This document shows positions 9,805 through 18,205 of a stretch of 64,000 nucleotides of DNA, in pieces (the first letter of the stretch is position 1; the number at the start of each line of letters is the position of its first letter). A program made the translations under genes and the position numbers. The DNA lies in contig NZ_BBWZ01000008.1 of the NCBI RefSeq assembly GCF_001015055.1, positions 1 through 64,000 on the forward strand, given 5' to 3'. The DNA is from Aneurinibacillus tyrosinisolvens (GTDB lineage: Bacteria; Bacillota; Bacilli; Aneurinibacillales; Aneurinibacillaceae). A model generated the notes under the pieces. It ran no database searches. It saw only the letters and a list, made by a program, of their open reading frames with translations, and had not been told where the DNA came from.

Positions 9805-10203
9805 GTGGAATTTCGTATTGGAGAACTGGCTGAAAAGTGTAGCGTTAACAAAGAAACCATTCGATATTATGAACGGATAGGTTTAATCCCGAAACCTTCT
9901 CGTACCGATTCGGGATACCGGATGTATTCGGAACAAATGATTGACCGGATAAATTTGATTAAACGTATGCAGGAATTAGGGTGTGCATTAAATGAAATTG
10001 AAAAATTGCTAACTCTTTTTGACAAAGATGAAGTGAGATGCAAGGATATGTACGATTTCATTGTCCAAAAGTTAGAGAACATACAACATAAAATTGAAGA
10101 GCTTAAAAGAATTGAACAGATACTCTTGAATCTAAAAGAAGAGTGCCCTGAAAATAAAGATATTTATGGATGCCCTATTATTGACACATTAACGAGAAAG
10201 TAA
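9805..10203 (+). CDS. merR: Mercury-type MerR transcriptional regulator, orphan
   Basis: 132 residues from GTG 9805, preferred over GTG 9796, which overlaps the ribosome site GAGGTG. The N-terminal winged helix carries the MerR signature NKETIRYYERIGLIP, followed by a long dimerisation helix. Counting from this start, cysteines fall at 79, 114 and 123, the three Hg(II) ligands of Bacillus RC607 MerR, with the matching CPENKDIYGCPII context. It should therefore bind Hg(II) and activate a mer promoter, but no merA, merT or merP is present within 10 kb. It is either an orphan regulating a distant operon or a remnant of a lost resistance element. Confidence 0.88.
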   Translation: MEFRIGELAEKCSVNKETIRYYERIGLIPKPSRTDSGYRMYSEQMIDRINLIKRMQELGCALNEIEKLLTLFDKDEVRCKDMYDFIVQKLENIQHKIEELKRIEQILLNLKEECPENKDIYGCPIIDTLTRK

Positions 10204-10523
10204 TACGTATTGTCTTTTGTAATAGGTACCAAACATAGTTAAGGAAAAAGATCTATAGCTATAACGGGGGTTACCATAAATAAGCAGGAAATTGATATAA
10301 ATGAAAATTTGTTAAAGGCAATATTCGTTTTCCTCCTCCGTTGTTTAATTCGCTTTATTTTAAACGTAGACAAATCAACTGTAAATGTTTGGATTTCCAC
10401 ATTTTTTGCTAGTATATTTTCTCTATTATTATATCGTTTGGTTGAAAATTATTTTCCATCATTTACACCTTTAAAAGACAACAGGTTCTCTCTCTTTTTG
10501 TAGTATGATTACGTAGGAAAAAC
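10204..10523. other. Intergenic region with a hydrophobic open frame
   Basis: A frame ending at 10503 encodes about 64 mostly hydrophobic residues (two possible membrane helices) but has no ribosome site before its TTG start. It may be a decayed membrane gene; I do not call it. Confidence 0.3.
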
Positions 10524-10568
10524 ATGTTTCATGCCAAAAGCGTGAAGGGAAGGGAAGAGAGAGCCTGA
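10524..10568 (+). other. Possible 14-codon leader ORF overlapping the lysozyme start
   Basis: ATG 10524 follows AGGA by 5 bases and encodes MFHAKSVKGREERA, stopping at TGA 10566-10568. The stop overlaps the CTG start of the next gene by two bases, an arrangement typical of termination-reinitiation coupling. Alternatively it is the true N-terminus separated by a one-base loss. Confidence 0.35.
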
Positions 10569-12853
10569 AGACGTTTCATAGATTTAAAAATCTAGTATTA
10601 TCATTCATACTAATACTAGCCACCCTTAGTTTATTCATCACGAATATTTATGCAGCGGATAATTTGAAAGGTGTTGATCTTTCTCATTGGCAGGGGAACG
10701 TTGATTTTGCGAAAATAAAAGCGAGCGGTGTCCAATTTGTTTATGTAAAAGCAACGCAAAGCACAACCTTCACAGATCCAACGTTTGCTACTAATGTAAA
10801 AAATGCACGAGACGCCGGCATGCCGATCGGAGCCTATCATTATGCAAAACCAACCGCGCCTTTGAACCTGACCGAGGCGAAAAACCAGGCGACATTTTTT
10901 GTCAACACAATGAAAAACAGCGGGTTAACGGATTTTGGTGATGTGATGCCAGTTCTGGACCTTGAAGAACCTAGCACTGTTGGAACGTTAACAGGTGATG
11001 ATTTAGCGGCATGGGCAAGAACGTTTGTCGACACCGTAAAACAGCAAACAAATCGCCAGGTCCTTCTTTATACAGGTTCGTGGTTTATCGATCTGTATGG
11101 AGGTTTTAACGGGAAACTATCCGATCTTCCACTATGGGTTGCAGACTACCAATCTAGCACATCACCAACTCTACCACCAAAGGGCGGCTGGACAGTGTGG
11201 ACAGTTTGGCAGTACACAGATAAAGGTAGTGTGAACGGAGTAACAGGTACCGTTGATTTAGATGAGGGTCCCGCATCGCTCGAACAGCTTCGCGGCTATA
11301 TCCCTCCTGGTGCTGCAACTGGTCTTGCTTCGTCAAATGTCAGCTATAATAATGTTACACTTTCTTGGAATGCGACAAGTGCAACGGATAGCTATCTTGT
11401 CACAAGAGACGGTGTTTCTGTCTATAGCGGAACAAATACAAGCTTTACCGACAACACCGTATCACCAAAAACAACCTATACATATAACGTCATCTCAAAA
11501 AATGTATATGGAAAGACGACAAGTGAAAATTTAACCGTTACAACCAAAGTCGCTCCGCCGGCGGTACCCGCGAACTTTACCGGGATAAGCACGTCAAATA
11601 CTATATCTTTAACATGGAATCTAGTAACCGATGCAGATAATTATGTGATAGCAAGAAATGATGCTGTTGTTTATACAGGATCTGCCACTACATTTGTTGA
11701 TTCAAATCTATCACCGAATACAAGTTATACTTATTCTCTTGTTGCAAAAAACGTTTCTGGTGTGAGCAGTGGTACAACGACAACCATTGCGACAAAGCCA
11801 CCGATTCCAGACAATATAGAAAACCTAACTGCAACAAGTACAACCAACAATGTTTCACTTTCCTGGAATCCATCCACTTATGCTAGCAGTTATGACGTAA
11901 TAAAAAATGGAGACGTGATTTATTCAGGATCATCAACATCCTTTACAGACAACGCATTAACGGATGATACAGCGTACACCTACCAAGTTGTAGCTAAAAA
12001 TAGTTCTGGAGAAAGCCCGCATAGTGAGACCACAATCAAAACAAAAATTGCCATCCCAGCTGTTCCGACAAACATCAAAGGATCAAGCAGTTCAAACGCT
12101 GTTACCCTTTCATGGCCGGCAGTAGCGAAAGCTGAAAACTATGTGGTCAAACGAAAGGGCAGCGTGATTTACACCGGTCCGAACACAACTTTTACGGATT
12201 TAAATCTTACAGGCAGCACAAGTTATACCTATGAAATCGCTGCGCAAAATGTTTCCGGAACAAGCAATGCGGCATCCATTGTTGTCGCAACCAAAACGCC
12301 AATTCCCACAACCCCAACTGGAGTTACGGCAACAAGCACGACGAATTCCGTTTCTCTTTCATGGGCACCTTCAAAGTATGCAACCAGTTATAAGGTGATA
12401 AGAAGCGGCGTTGTTCTTTATCAAGGATCTGCCATAAGTTTTAAAGACGTAAATGTAAAAGCAAACACGCTCTATACGTATACCATCACGGCGAGCAACG
12501 CTCAGGGGGCAAGCCCGCCTGTTACTAAAAAAATCGCAACAAAGCCCATCACCTATATAGTAACAGCAAAAACAACCTATGCTGCTTACTACAGCGGTAA
12601 TAGGGCAAAAGTGACGGTAACCGTAAAAACAAACGAAGGAAAAGTTGTGAGCGGCGCAAACGTGGCCATGACGATTAAATCACCGAGCGGATCTGTCACA
12701 ACCATGACAGGAAAAACGGACGCAAGTGGAAACTTTATTTCTGTCTACACCACTGCAAAAAAACCAATCGGAACTTATATTGTAACCGCCAAAACCATAT
12801 TAAACGGTGTGAATCTTCCGATTGCAACCTGTACGTTTAAAACCGTTTACTAA
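10565..12853 (+). CDS. Secreted GH25 lysozyme with five fibronectin III repeats
   Basis: 762 residues if translation starts at CTG 10565, which gives an ideal signal peptide: basic MKTFHRFKN, a hydrophobic core, and cleavage after NIYA (residue 30). No in-frame ATG, GTG or TTG supplies a signal peptide; TTG 10664 would start inside the enzyme domain. Residues about 35-245 are a glycosyl hydrolase family 25 muramidase with the catalytic GVDLSHWQG and VLDLEE motifs. Five FN3 repeats (each with a V.LSW...Y.V...G core) and a C-terminal Ig-like domain follow. It probably cleaves peptidoglycan outside the cell. Single gene with its own terminator. Confidence 0.85.
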   Translation: MKTFHRFKNLVLSFILILATLSLFITNIYAADNLKGVDLSHWQGNVDFAKIKASGVQFVYVKATQSTTFTDPTFATNVKNARDAGMPIGAYHYAKPTAPLNLTEAKNQATFFVNTMKNSGLTDFGDVMPVLDLEEPSTVGTLTGDDLAAWARTFVDTVKQQTNRQVLLYTGSWFIDLYGGFNGKLSDLPLWVADYQSSTSPTLPPKGGWTVWTVWQYTDKGSVNGVTGTVDLDEGPASLEQLRGYIPPGAATGLASSNVSYNNVTLSWNATSATDSYLVTRDGVSVYSGTNTSFTDNTVSPKTTYTYNVISKNVYGKTTSENLTVTTKVAPPAVPANFTGISTSNTISLTWNLVTDADNYVIARNDAVVYTGSATTFVDSNLSPNTSYTYSLVAKNVSGVSSGTTTTIATKPPIPDNIENLTATSTTNNVSLSWNPSTYASSYDVIKNGDVIYSGSSTSFTDNALTDDTAYTYQVVAKNSSGESPHSETTIKTKIAIPAVPTNIKGSSSSNAVTLSWPAVAKAENYVVKRKGSVIYTGPNTTFTDLNLTGSTSYTYEIAAQNVSGTSNAASIVVATKTPIPTTPTGVTATSTTNSVSLSWAPSKYATSYKVIRSGVVLYQGSAISFKDVNVKANTLYTYTITASNAQGASPPVTKKIATKPITYIVTAKTTYAAYYSGNRAKVTVTVKTNEGKVVSGANVAMTIKSPSGSVTTMTGKTDASGNFISVYTTAKKPIGTYIVTAKTILNGVNLPIATCTFKTVY

Positions 12854-12880
12854 AAAAACTGCCATTTGGCAGTTTTTTTT
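12853..12880 (+). terminator. Terminator of the lysozyme gene
   Basis: AAAAAACTGCC pairs with GGCAGTTTTTT across a 4-base loop, directly at the stop codon. Confidence 0.9.
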
Positions 12881-13006
12881 CATCGTTCTGCGTTCTGCGG
12901 TTTCCTTTTTCAAACGAACCACTCTTGATTCAGTGGATGAATTTCGTTCGCTTTGGTATACTTCCACTAATATTGTCAGAAGCTTTTGGATGTGATAGCG
13001 TAGTTA

Positions 13007-13037
13007 TTGTCAACCTAGCATTTTTTTGAGTTAACAA
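13007..13037 (+). promoter_or_regulatory. BirA-like biotin operator
   Basis: TTGTCAACC and AGTTAACAA form an inverted repeat upstream of bioF, close to the known biotin-repressor consensus (TTGTTAACC...GGTTAACAA). The spacer is 13 bases, one or two shorter than usual. Confidence 0.5.
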
Positions 13038-13056
13038 TTTATCGGAGGTGTTGGAA

Positions 13057-14289
13057 GTGAGTGGCTCATCCTATACATATGAGGAACCTGCAGAGAAAAA
13101 TAGATCCTATCTACAAGAAGCGCTAAACGAGTTAACGAAAAAGGGATTATATCGACAATTGCGACGCATAGAGAGCGCGGCTTCCCATCGGGTTATTATG
13201 GAAGGCCGTGAGATGCTGATGTTTGCTTCTAATAATTATCTTGGATTGGCAAATGACCCTAGACTAATCCGGGCCGCTTGCCAGGCAATCGAAAAGTATG
13301 GCACAGGATCTTCGGGATCACGTTTGACTACGGGGAACACGATATTGCATGAGCAACTCGAAGAGCGTCTCGCCCATTTTAAAGGCACCGAATCGGCTAT
13401 TGTTTTCAATACGGGGTATATGGCAAACATCGCAGCCTTGACTTCGTTAGTCGGTGAAGGTGATGTGATCTTCTCGGATGCTTTAAATCATGCAAGCATT
13501 ATCGATGGCTGCCGCCTTTCGCGGGCACAAACGGTTATTTATCGTCATTCCGATATACTGGATTTGGAGGAGAAATTGAAAGCATCATCTCATTTTCGCC
13601 GGCGGCTCATTGTGACAGATGGTGTGTTTTCAATGGATGGAAACATAGCCCCGCTGCCGGATATTGTGTCTCTAACGGAAAGATATAAAGCCTTTGTTAT
13701 GGTGGATGATGCCCATGCCACAGGGGTGTTAGGCAGCAGCGGCAGGGGAACAGCCGATCACTTCGGGTTAAAAGATAAGATTTCTGTTCAATTAGGAACG
13801 TTGTCCAAAGCACTGGGAGCAGAAGGTGGGTATATTGCCGGGAAGAAAGAGTTGATTGACTTTTTGCTGAATCGCGCAAGACCGTTTATTTTTTCTACTG
13901 CCCTATCTCCCGGTGTAATGGCAAGTGCCCTCGAAGCCCTGAATATTGTTGAAAATGAACCGGAACGAAGGAAGAGATTACATCATTCTAGTTTGTACGT
14001 GCGGCAAGAATTGAGCAGAATGGGTTTCCGGGTCCTGGACGGCGAAACTCCCATTCTTGCTGTACTCATAGGAGAAGCAGAAACTGCTGTTGCTTTTTCT
14101 AAGAAACTGGAAACGAATGGGATATTTGCTCCTGCCATTCGTCCCCCCACGGTTCCAGCTGGATCTTCTCGTATTCGCATTACGGTGATGTCCACCCACA
14201 CGGACGAAGATATTAAAGAATTAATCGAGTCGTTTGGGATAGTAGGAAAGGAAATGGGGGTGATAAATAATGGAAGAAGCATGGTATAG
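13057..14289 (+). CDS. bioF: 8-amino-7-oxononanoate synthase
   Basis: 410 residues from GTG 13057, 8 bases after GGAGG; GTG 13048 overlaps that site. A PLP enzyme of the alpha-oxoamine synthase family that condenses pimeloyl-CoA with alanine in biotin synthesis. Visible motifs: SNNYLGLA, GTGSSGSR, HASIIDG, DDAHATGVLG and the PLP lysine in GTLSKALG. The close relative glycine C-acetyltransferase is the alternative, but the overlapping bioW downstream and BirA-like box upstream favour BioF. bioA, bioD and bioB are not in the window. Confidence 0.88.
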   Translation: MSGSSYTYEEPAEKNRSYLQEALNELTKKGLYRQLRRIESAASHRVIMEGREMLMFASNNYLGLANDPRLIRAACQAIEKYGTGSSGSRLTTGNTILHEQLEERLAHFKGTESAIVFNTGYMANIAALTSLVGEGDVIFSDALNHASIIDGCRLSRAQTVIYRHSDILDLEEKLKASSHFRRRLIVTDGVFSMDGNIAPLPDIVSLTERYKAFVMVDDAHATGVLGSSGRGTADHFGLKDKISVQLGTLSKALGAEGGYIAGKKELIDFLLNRARPFIFSTALSPGVMASALEALNIVENEPERRKRLHHSSLYVRQELSRMGFRVLDGETPILAVLIGEAETAVAFSKKLETNGIFAPAIRPPTVPAGSSRIRITVMSTHTDEDIKELIESFGIVGKEMGVINNGRSMV

Positions 14290-15028
14290 CATTCGAATGA
14301 GGGCGGCCGAGGGTGGTGCCCATGAGACAGGGGGTCGACATATTTCTGGTGCTGAACGCCTGGCACGTCGTGAACAGCTAGAAACGTATGCAGCGGAGTT
14401 GATTCAACGTGCTTTTTCACATAGCCGGGGTGAGTCTGATTTCGTAAATATTTCCATAGAAAAGCTGCCCTCCTCCATCCTAAAAATCCCTCCTCTTGCA
14501 CTCTCTACCGAATCGGTGCAGGATGAGGCGGAAGGAAGGGAAAAAGCGGGGCAAATTTTAAAGCAAATAGGGGTATCTGATCCCGCGATTGGAAAAGGCT
14601 TAGCTCTCCTCCAAGCAGCAGCAAATTATCGGGGGGCGATCTTGATTCATGGAGAAACTGGAGAAAGGGTAGATGATCGTGGCATAAGAGGAGTTCGAGT
14701 ATCCCGGATGGATTGGGATCATGATTCCTATTCTAAATGGGCCGAAGAGCATCATCACTTTTGCTCTTCCCGAATTGCAGAAGCCATCGCTCTAGCTTCC
14801 AAAGTTTCACATTCCCCATTTACTTTAGCTGAACTGTGCTGGTCGGATGATCCGGATTATATCACAGGGTATGTGGCGAGTCCTCAAATCGGATATAAGC
14901 GAATTACACATTTGAAAAAGGTGGGCAATTCATCCGGGGGCCGAATCTTTTTTGTAAACAAAGATATTGATCTGGATTCATATATTCGTTATTTGGAGTT
15001 AGAACCCGTATGGATAGGTAAGAAATAA
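14270..15028 (+). CDS. bioW: 6-carboxyhexanoate-CoA ligase (pimeloyl-CoA synthetase)
   Basis: 252 residues. Activates free pimelate to pimeloyl-CoA, the substrate of BioF. Family hallmarks are YSIRMRA at the N-terminus, GRHISGAERL, a conserved central RGVRVSRMDWD and the C-terminal GGRIFFV. It overlaps bioF by 20 bases and the pair is clearly translated from one message. BioW presence means this organism makes pimelate outside the BioC/BioH route, as in B. subtilis. Confidence 0.92.
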   Translation: MEEAWYSIRMRAAEGGAHETGGRHISGAERLARREQLETYAAELIQRAFSHSRGESDFVNISIEKLPSSILKIPPLALSTESVQDEAEGREKAGQILKQIGVSDPAIGKGLALLQAAANYRGAILIHGETGERVDDRGIRGVRVSRMDWDHDSYSKWAEEHHHFCSSRIAEAIALASKVSHSPFTLAELCWSDDPDYITGYVASPQIGYKRITHLKKVGNSSGGRIFFVNKDIDLDSYIRYLELEPVWIGKK

Positions 15029-15080
15029 AGACATGGTGCGGGGGAATGCTATTAGAAATAGTAACGAAAAGGGGAAGAAA

Positions 15081-15527
15081 ATGTATCTTACCATAAATGA
15101 AATCCAGGCACTATATCAACAACTACTGGAGGCATGGAACAACCGAGATGCCCGTGCAATGGCTGATCTGTTCACAGAGGATGGCGAGAGTATTGGTTTT
15201 GACGGGAGCCAGTCGATTGGACGTGAGGAGATATTTGCGCACCTCAAACCTATCTTTGAAGACCATCCTACTGCTCCATATGTAAGCAAAGTTAAAGGTG
15301 TACGTTTTCTGGGTTCTGATGCAGCCATTTTACGGGCAATAGCAGGTATGGTGCCTCCGGGACAATCAGATATCAACCCTAAAGTCAACACACATCACAC
15401 GCTCGTTGTCGTAAATAGCGAAGGGAATTGGCGTATTCAACTTTTTCAGAATACCCCGGCTCAGTTTCATGGAAGACCTGAGTTAGTCGAGCAAATGACA
15501 AGAGAGTTAAGAGAATTACTTACGTGA
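15081..15527 (+). CDS. SgcJ/EcaC-family NTF2-fold protein
   Basis: 148 residues from ATG 15081 with an AAAGGGG ribosome site; an in-frame GTG at 15033 lacks one. A single SnoaL/NTF2-like cone domain: the N-terminal helix with WNNRDARAMADLFTEDGES, then strands ending in LVVVNSEGNWRIQLFQNTP, as in the SgcJ/EcaC family. Members are small-molecule binding or hydrolytic proteins whose substrates are mostly unknown. Just downstream of bioW and possibly co-transcribed, though no biotin role is known. Confidence 0.8.
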   Translation: MYLTINEIQALYQQLLEAWNNRDARAMADLFTEDGESIGFDGSQSIGREEIFAHLKPIFEDHPTAPYVSKVKGVRFLGSDAAILRAIAGMVPPGQSDINPKVNTHHTLVVVNSEGNWRIQLFQNTPAQFHGRPELVEQMTRELRELLT

Positions 15528-15666
15528 GTCCATAGTTTAACTCAGGTTCATGATTTTTTGCAATTCACTTCTTTAAGGTAAAGCAATTAGAGGAAGCCGA
15601 GCATTTATTTGTGGATGTAAAAGATGGTGTGGAAGCACAAAACTACCTGGAGGAGTAACAATACAG
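15528..15666. other. Spacer with a short orphan coding remnant
   Basis: Reads VKQLEEAEHLFVDVKDGVEA and then NYLEE and a stop, ending near 15658. It looks like the C-terminus of a lost gene; I cannot name it. Confidence 0.3.
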
Positions 15667-15725
15667 AAAAGAGGCTGACTCGAAAAAGTCGATTTTCAAC
15701 GACCTTTTGAGTCAGCCTCTTTTTG
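15667..15725. terminator. Bidirectional terminator
   Basis: 15-base arms AAAAGAGGCTGACTC and its complement at 15709-15723, with A and T runs on both sides. Serves the plus-strand biotin cluster and the minus-strand stress gene. Confidence 0.85.
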
Positions 15726-15739
15726 TCTTTTTATGAAGA

Positions 15740-16291
15740 CTACAGATTTTTGTCAATGTCACGACTGGCGATGATCTGGTCGCCCGTATATCCAGCATAC
15801 ATATGAGAATTAAGCGTGTTATTTGTGCGGAATGTATCATATACGCCCGTCCCCCGCGATGCATCCGCGTCTACGAGAACGAGAATCTCGCCTCTGTTGA
15901 TATATTCCTCGTATTCTCTCGCATGCTCCTCAGGAATCCCCATACCTACAAGTGCACCAACAAGTCCACCTGCTCCGGCTCCGATTGCCGCACCTCCAAG
16001 CGTAGCTGTGATCGGTCCTGCTGCAATAATGGGTCCAATTCCGGGGATGGCGAGCGCGCCAATTCCAACGAGCAGCCCTGTTAGCCCTCCAAGTACACCA
16101 CCGGTCGTTGCCCCCGTGGCAAGCCCTTCTTCCATTTTTGTATCTGTTGCATCCTCAATATCACGCACTTCATCTTTATCTTTTGCAATCACAGAGATGT
16201 CTTCCGAACGATAACCTTGATCCTTTAACGATTGAATAGCACGAACTGCTTCTTCATGAGTATGAAAAACACCAACTATTTTTTTATCCAT
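15740..16291 (-). CDS. YflT-domain general stress protein with glycine-zipper
   Basis: 183 residues from ATG 16291; the frame is open to 16333, but the AGGGAGG site is positioned for the internal ATG. Residues 1 to about 45 form the YflT / general-stress-17M domain (KKIVGVFHTHEEAVRAIQSL...ISVIAKD). A glycine-rich zipper segment follows (GATTGGVLGGLTGLLVG and GGAAIGAGAGGLVGALVG), probably membrane-inserting. It has a sigma-B-type promoter upstream and is divergent from a second sigma-B gene. The molecular role of the family is unknown. Confidence 0.85.
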   Translation of the reverse strand: MDKKIVGVFHTHEEAVRAIQSLKDQGYRSEDISVIAKDKDEVRDIEDATDTKMEEGLATGATTGGVLGGLTGLLVGIGALAIPGIGPIIAAGPITATLGGAAIGAGAGGLVGALVGMGIPEEHAREYEEYINRGEILVLVDADASRGTGVYDTFRTNNTLNSHMYAGYTGDQIIASRDIDKNL

Positions 16292-16342
16292 TCGATTCAT
16301 TCCTCCCTTTCGTATCCGTAGCGGATTAACCACGCTATGTAT

Positions 16343-16369
16343 TTACCCTTTTGGCAGCATAAGCTAAAC
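16343..16369 (-). promoter_or_regulatory. Sigma-B-type promoter, minus strand
   Basis: Reverse strand GTTTAG, 15 bases, GGGTAA. Close to the sigma-B consensus GTTTAA-N12-15-GGGTAT. Drives the YflT-domain gene. Confidence 0.65.
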
Positions 16370-16416
16370 AAATGCTTGTCATCATCCGCGAGGTTTTCAT
16401 CTTCGTTTTTATTCCC

Positions 16417-16442
16417 GTTTATCCCTTTCTGACAAAGGGTAA
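16417..16442 (+). promoter_or_regulatory. Sigma-B-type promoter, plus strand
   Basis: GTTTAT, 14 bases, GGGTAA. Drives the small membrane gene at 16495 and sits about 50 bases from the divergent sigma-B promoter. Confidence 0.65.
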
Positions 16443-16494
16443 AATGTAGTATCAAGCAACTAATTTACGGCTGAACAGGAAAGGAGAGAGGATT

Positions 16495-16650
16495 GTGGGC
16501 ATTTTAAATACCATTGCACTAGTGCTTCTTGTACTGTGGCTTATTGGGTTTGTTATGCATATTGCAGGGGGAATCATTCATGTTCTCCTTGTCATCGCTG
16601 TAGTGATGTTTCTTATAAACCTGGTAACCGGTCGCCGAGGACGCGTTTGA
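16495..16650 (+). CDS. Small membrane protein of the lmo0937 type
   Basis: 51 residues, GTG start after AAAGGAGAG. Two hydrophobic helices (MGILNTIALVLLVLWLIGF and a second from about residue 24 to 43) and a basic tail GRRGRV, matching the lmo0937 family of stress-associated membrane peptides in Bacillales. Preceded by a sigma-B-type promoter, so probably part of the general stress response. Too short for most ORF callers. Confidence 0.8.
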   Translation: MGILNTIALVLLVLWLIGFVMHIAGGIIHVLLVIAVVMFLINLVTGRRGRV

Positions 16651-16754
16651 ATAAAGAAAAATTCCAATAAAAAAATGCTGCCGCAGCAGCATCGAATTCA
16701 TGTATCTGAAACTCAAAGGGAGGCTTACCTCCCTTTGTTCTTTTCATTATATAG

Positions 16755-17978
16755 TTATCTTTGCAAAGAGAGCTGTGATACTTCGTTATTTATATCCAGG
16801 GTCTCATCCAGCCACTCAAAGACACGCTGGTTATAAAAAAGCAGTGCACCGAATTGGCAGTGTTCCTCAGCAGAGTCTTCCGCAGTGAAAAGCATGAACG
16901 TTTTAGGACAGGTAAGAGCATCATACAGTTTCTGTGGCTGGCCAGCGAAGAAATGATCGGCTTCAGCTTCGCACACCAGCATGGGGCACTTAATTTTATG
17001 TGCTACACCCTCTAACGTTACAGGCTCTGTTTTTTGGACGAGTTCGGAAATGGACTCAGCCTTATACGTGAACATTCCATTTTCGATGGCCCAGCGGACA
17101 TTCGTGCTTTTTTCCATTAGTACTCGAATGAACTTCTCCATATAGTCCGGATTGTTTAAGTCCTCATCGCGTCCCTGGTGGAACTTGCGGCCCATCTCGC
17201 CGAATTGATTGGAAAACAGGCCGTCGTTAGCGATACAAGCGGCTATGCGGTGTTCAAAGGCTACCGCGCGAGGCGCTAAACATCCTCCAAGACTGATACC
17301 CATCAGTGCCATGCGTTTTGGGTCCACTTCAGGTCGAGTCAGTAAGTAATCGACTACCGGTGTAACAACCTTTTCCCAATCATGGCGAAATGGGAGATGC
17401 TGCTCGCGAATGACAGCCCCTTGTCCCGGGCCTTCGAAGGTAAGGCAGTTGTAGCCACGCTGCAGCGCCGCCGCCGCCACCTCAAAATAAAGTTCTTCCC
17501 CTGTAGAGTCAAAGCCTCCGTGAACAAGCAAGGTTGGCCGTGGCGACTCATCCACACGGTAGAAATATCCCGGCAAATAGGTTCCTTCATAAGGAATTTG
17601 CACCTGTTCAACTGGCATATCCATTAATTTAGTTGCCTGGCGAAACGTACTCCGGCTTTTGCCCCATGTTTCTAAGATACGCGGGTCATTCGGATTTCCA
17701 TGCAGAAAAAATTCCGCGGTACGGTAGTAATTAGAAGCTCGCAGGAAGGACTCCCGGGCACTGACCCGTTTACCCCGCTCCAAACTCTCGGCAGCTAAAG
17801 CATGAATTCGTTCAGCAGTTTTATACCATTCGGTATACCAGCTTTCAAAATTGCCTTCTTCGATCCGATAGGCGGTTGACAGACATTCGCCAATATCCGC
17901 TCCTCCGTAAGGGGCATAACTCAAAGCCCGTAACAACTCAAATGAAAATGTGTGATCTTGAAAAATTAGTTTCATCAT
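16755..17978 (-). CDS. Alpha/beta hydrolase (FrsA/DUF1100-like esterase)
   Basis: 407 residues, ATG after AAAGGAGAGG. The N-terminal helical cap (1 to about 130) precedes an alpha/beta hydrolase domain with LLVHGG (oxyanion loop), GPGQG, the nucleophile elbow GISLGG, an acid in CEAEADHFF and a late histidine in EEHCQFG. Resembles FrsA-type and 2,6-dihydroxypseudooxynicotine hydrolase-like enzymes; the substrate cannot be told. Divergent from padR across a region with PadR-like palindromes, so probably induced when the PadR protein releases DNA. Confidence 0.85.
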   Translation of the reverse strand: MMKLIFQDHTFSFELLRALSYAPYGGADIGECLSTAYRIEEGNFESWYTEWYKTAERIHALAAESLERGKRVSARESFLRASNYYRTAEFFLHGNPNDPRILETWGKSRSTFRQATKLMDMPVEQVQIPYEGTYLPGYFYRVDESPRPTLLVHGGFDSTGEELYFEVAAAALQRGYNCLTFEGPGQGAVIREQHLPFRHDWEKVVTPVVDYLLTRPEVDPKRMALMGISLGGCLAPRAVAFEHRIAACIANDGLFSNQFGEMGRKFHQGRDEDLNNPDYMEKFIRVLMEKSTNVRWAIENGMFTYKAESISELVQKTEPVTLEGVAHKIKCPMLVCEAEADHFFAGQPQKLYDALTCPKTFMLFTAEDSAEEHCQFGALLFYNQRVFEWLDETLDINNEVSQLSLQR

Positions 17979-18035
17979 AAAACCTCTCCTTTATGATTTG
18001 TTGTAAGTTCATATCATTACTATATTCCAAAAAAA

Positions 18036-18118
18036 TATAGGTTAAATTTAACTTAAATCAAAAATAACATATAAGATTTTTTAAGTCAATGAAAACATAG
18101 GTTATTTTTAACCTATGT
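18036..18118. promoter_or_regulatory. Palindromic operators between esterase and padR
   Basis: A perfect inverted repeat with 10-base arms (18095-18104 and 18109-18118, ACATAGGTTA type, TTTT spacer). A degenerate copy lies at 18036-18055, and a further half-site (AACCTATA) near 18163. PadR proteins bind ACAT...ATGT palindromes, so these are probable autoregulatory sites. Confidence 0.6.
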
Positions 18119-18205
18119 TAACTTTGCTTGATAAACGAGAAAAATAAATATATATTAAAATGAACCTATAATAAATTTGTCTACATGATAAAAGGAGTTG
18201 TTTTC

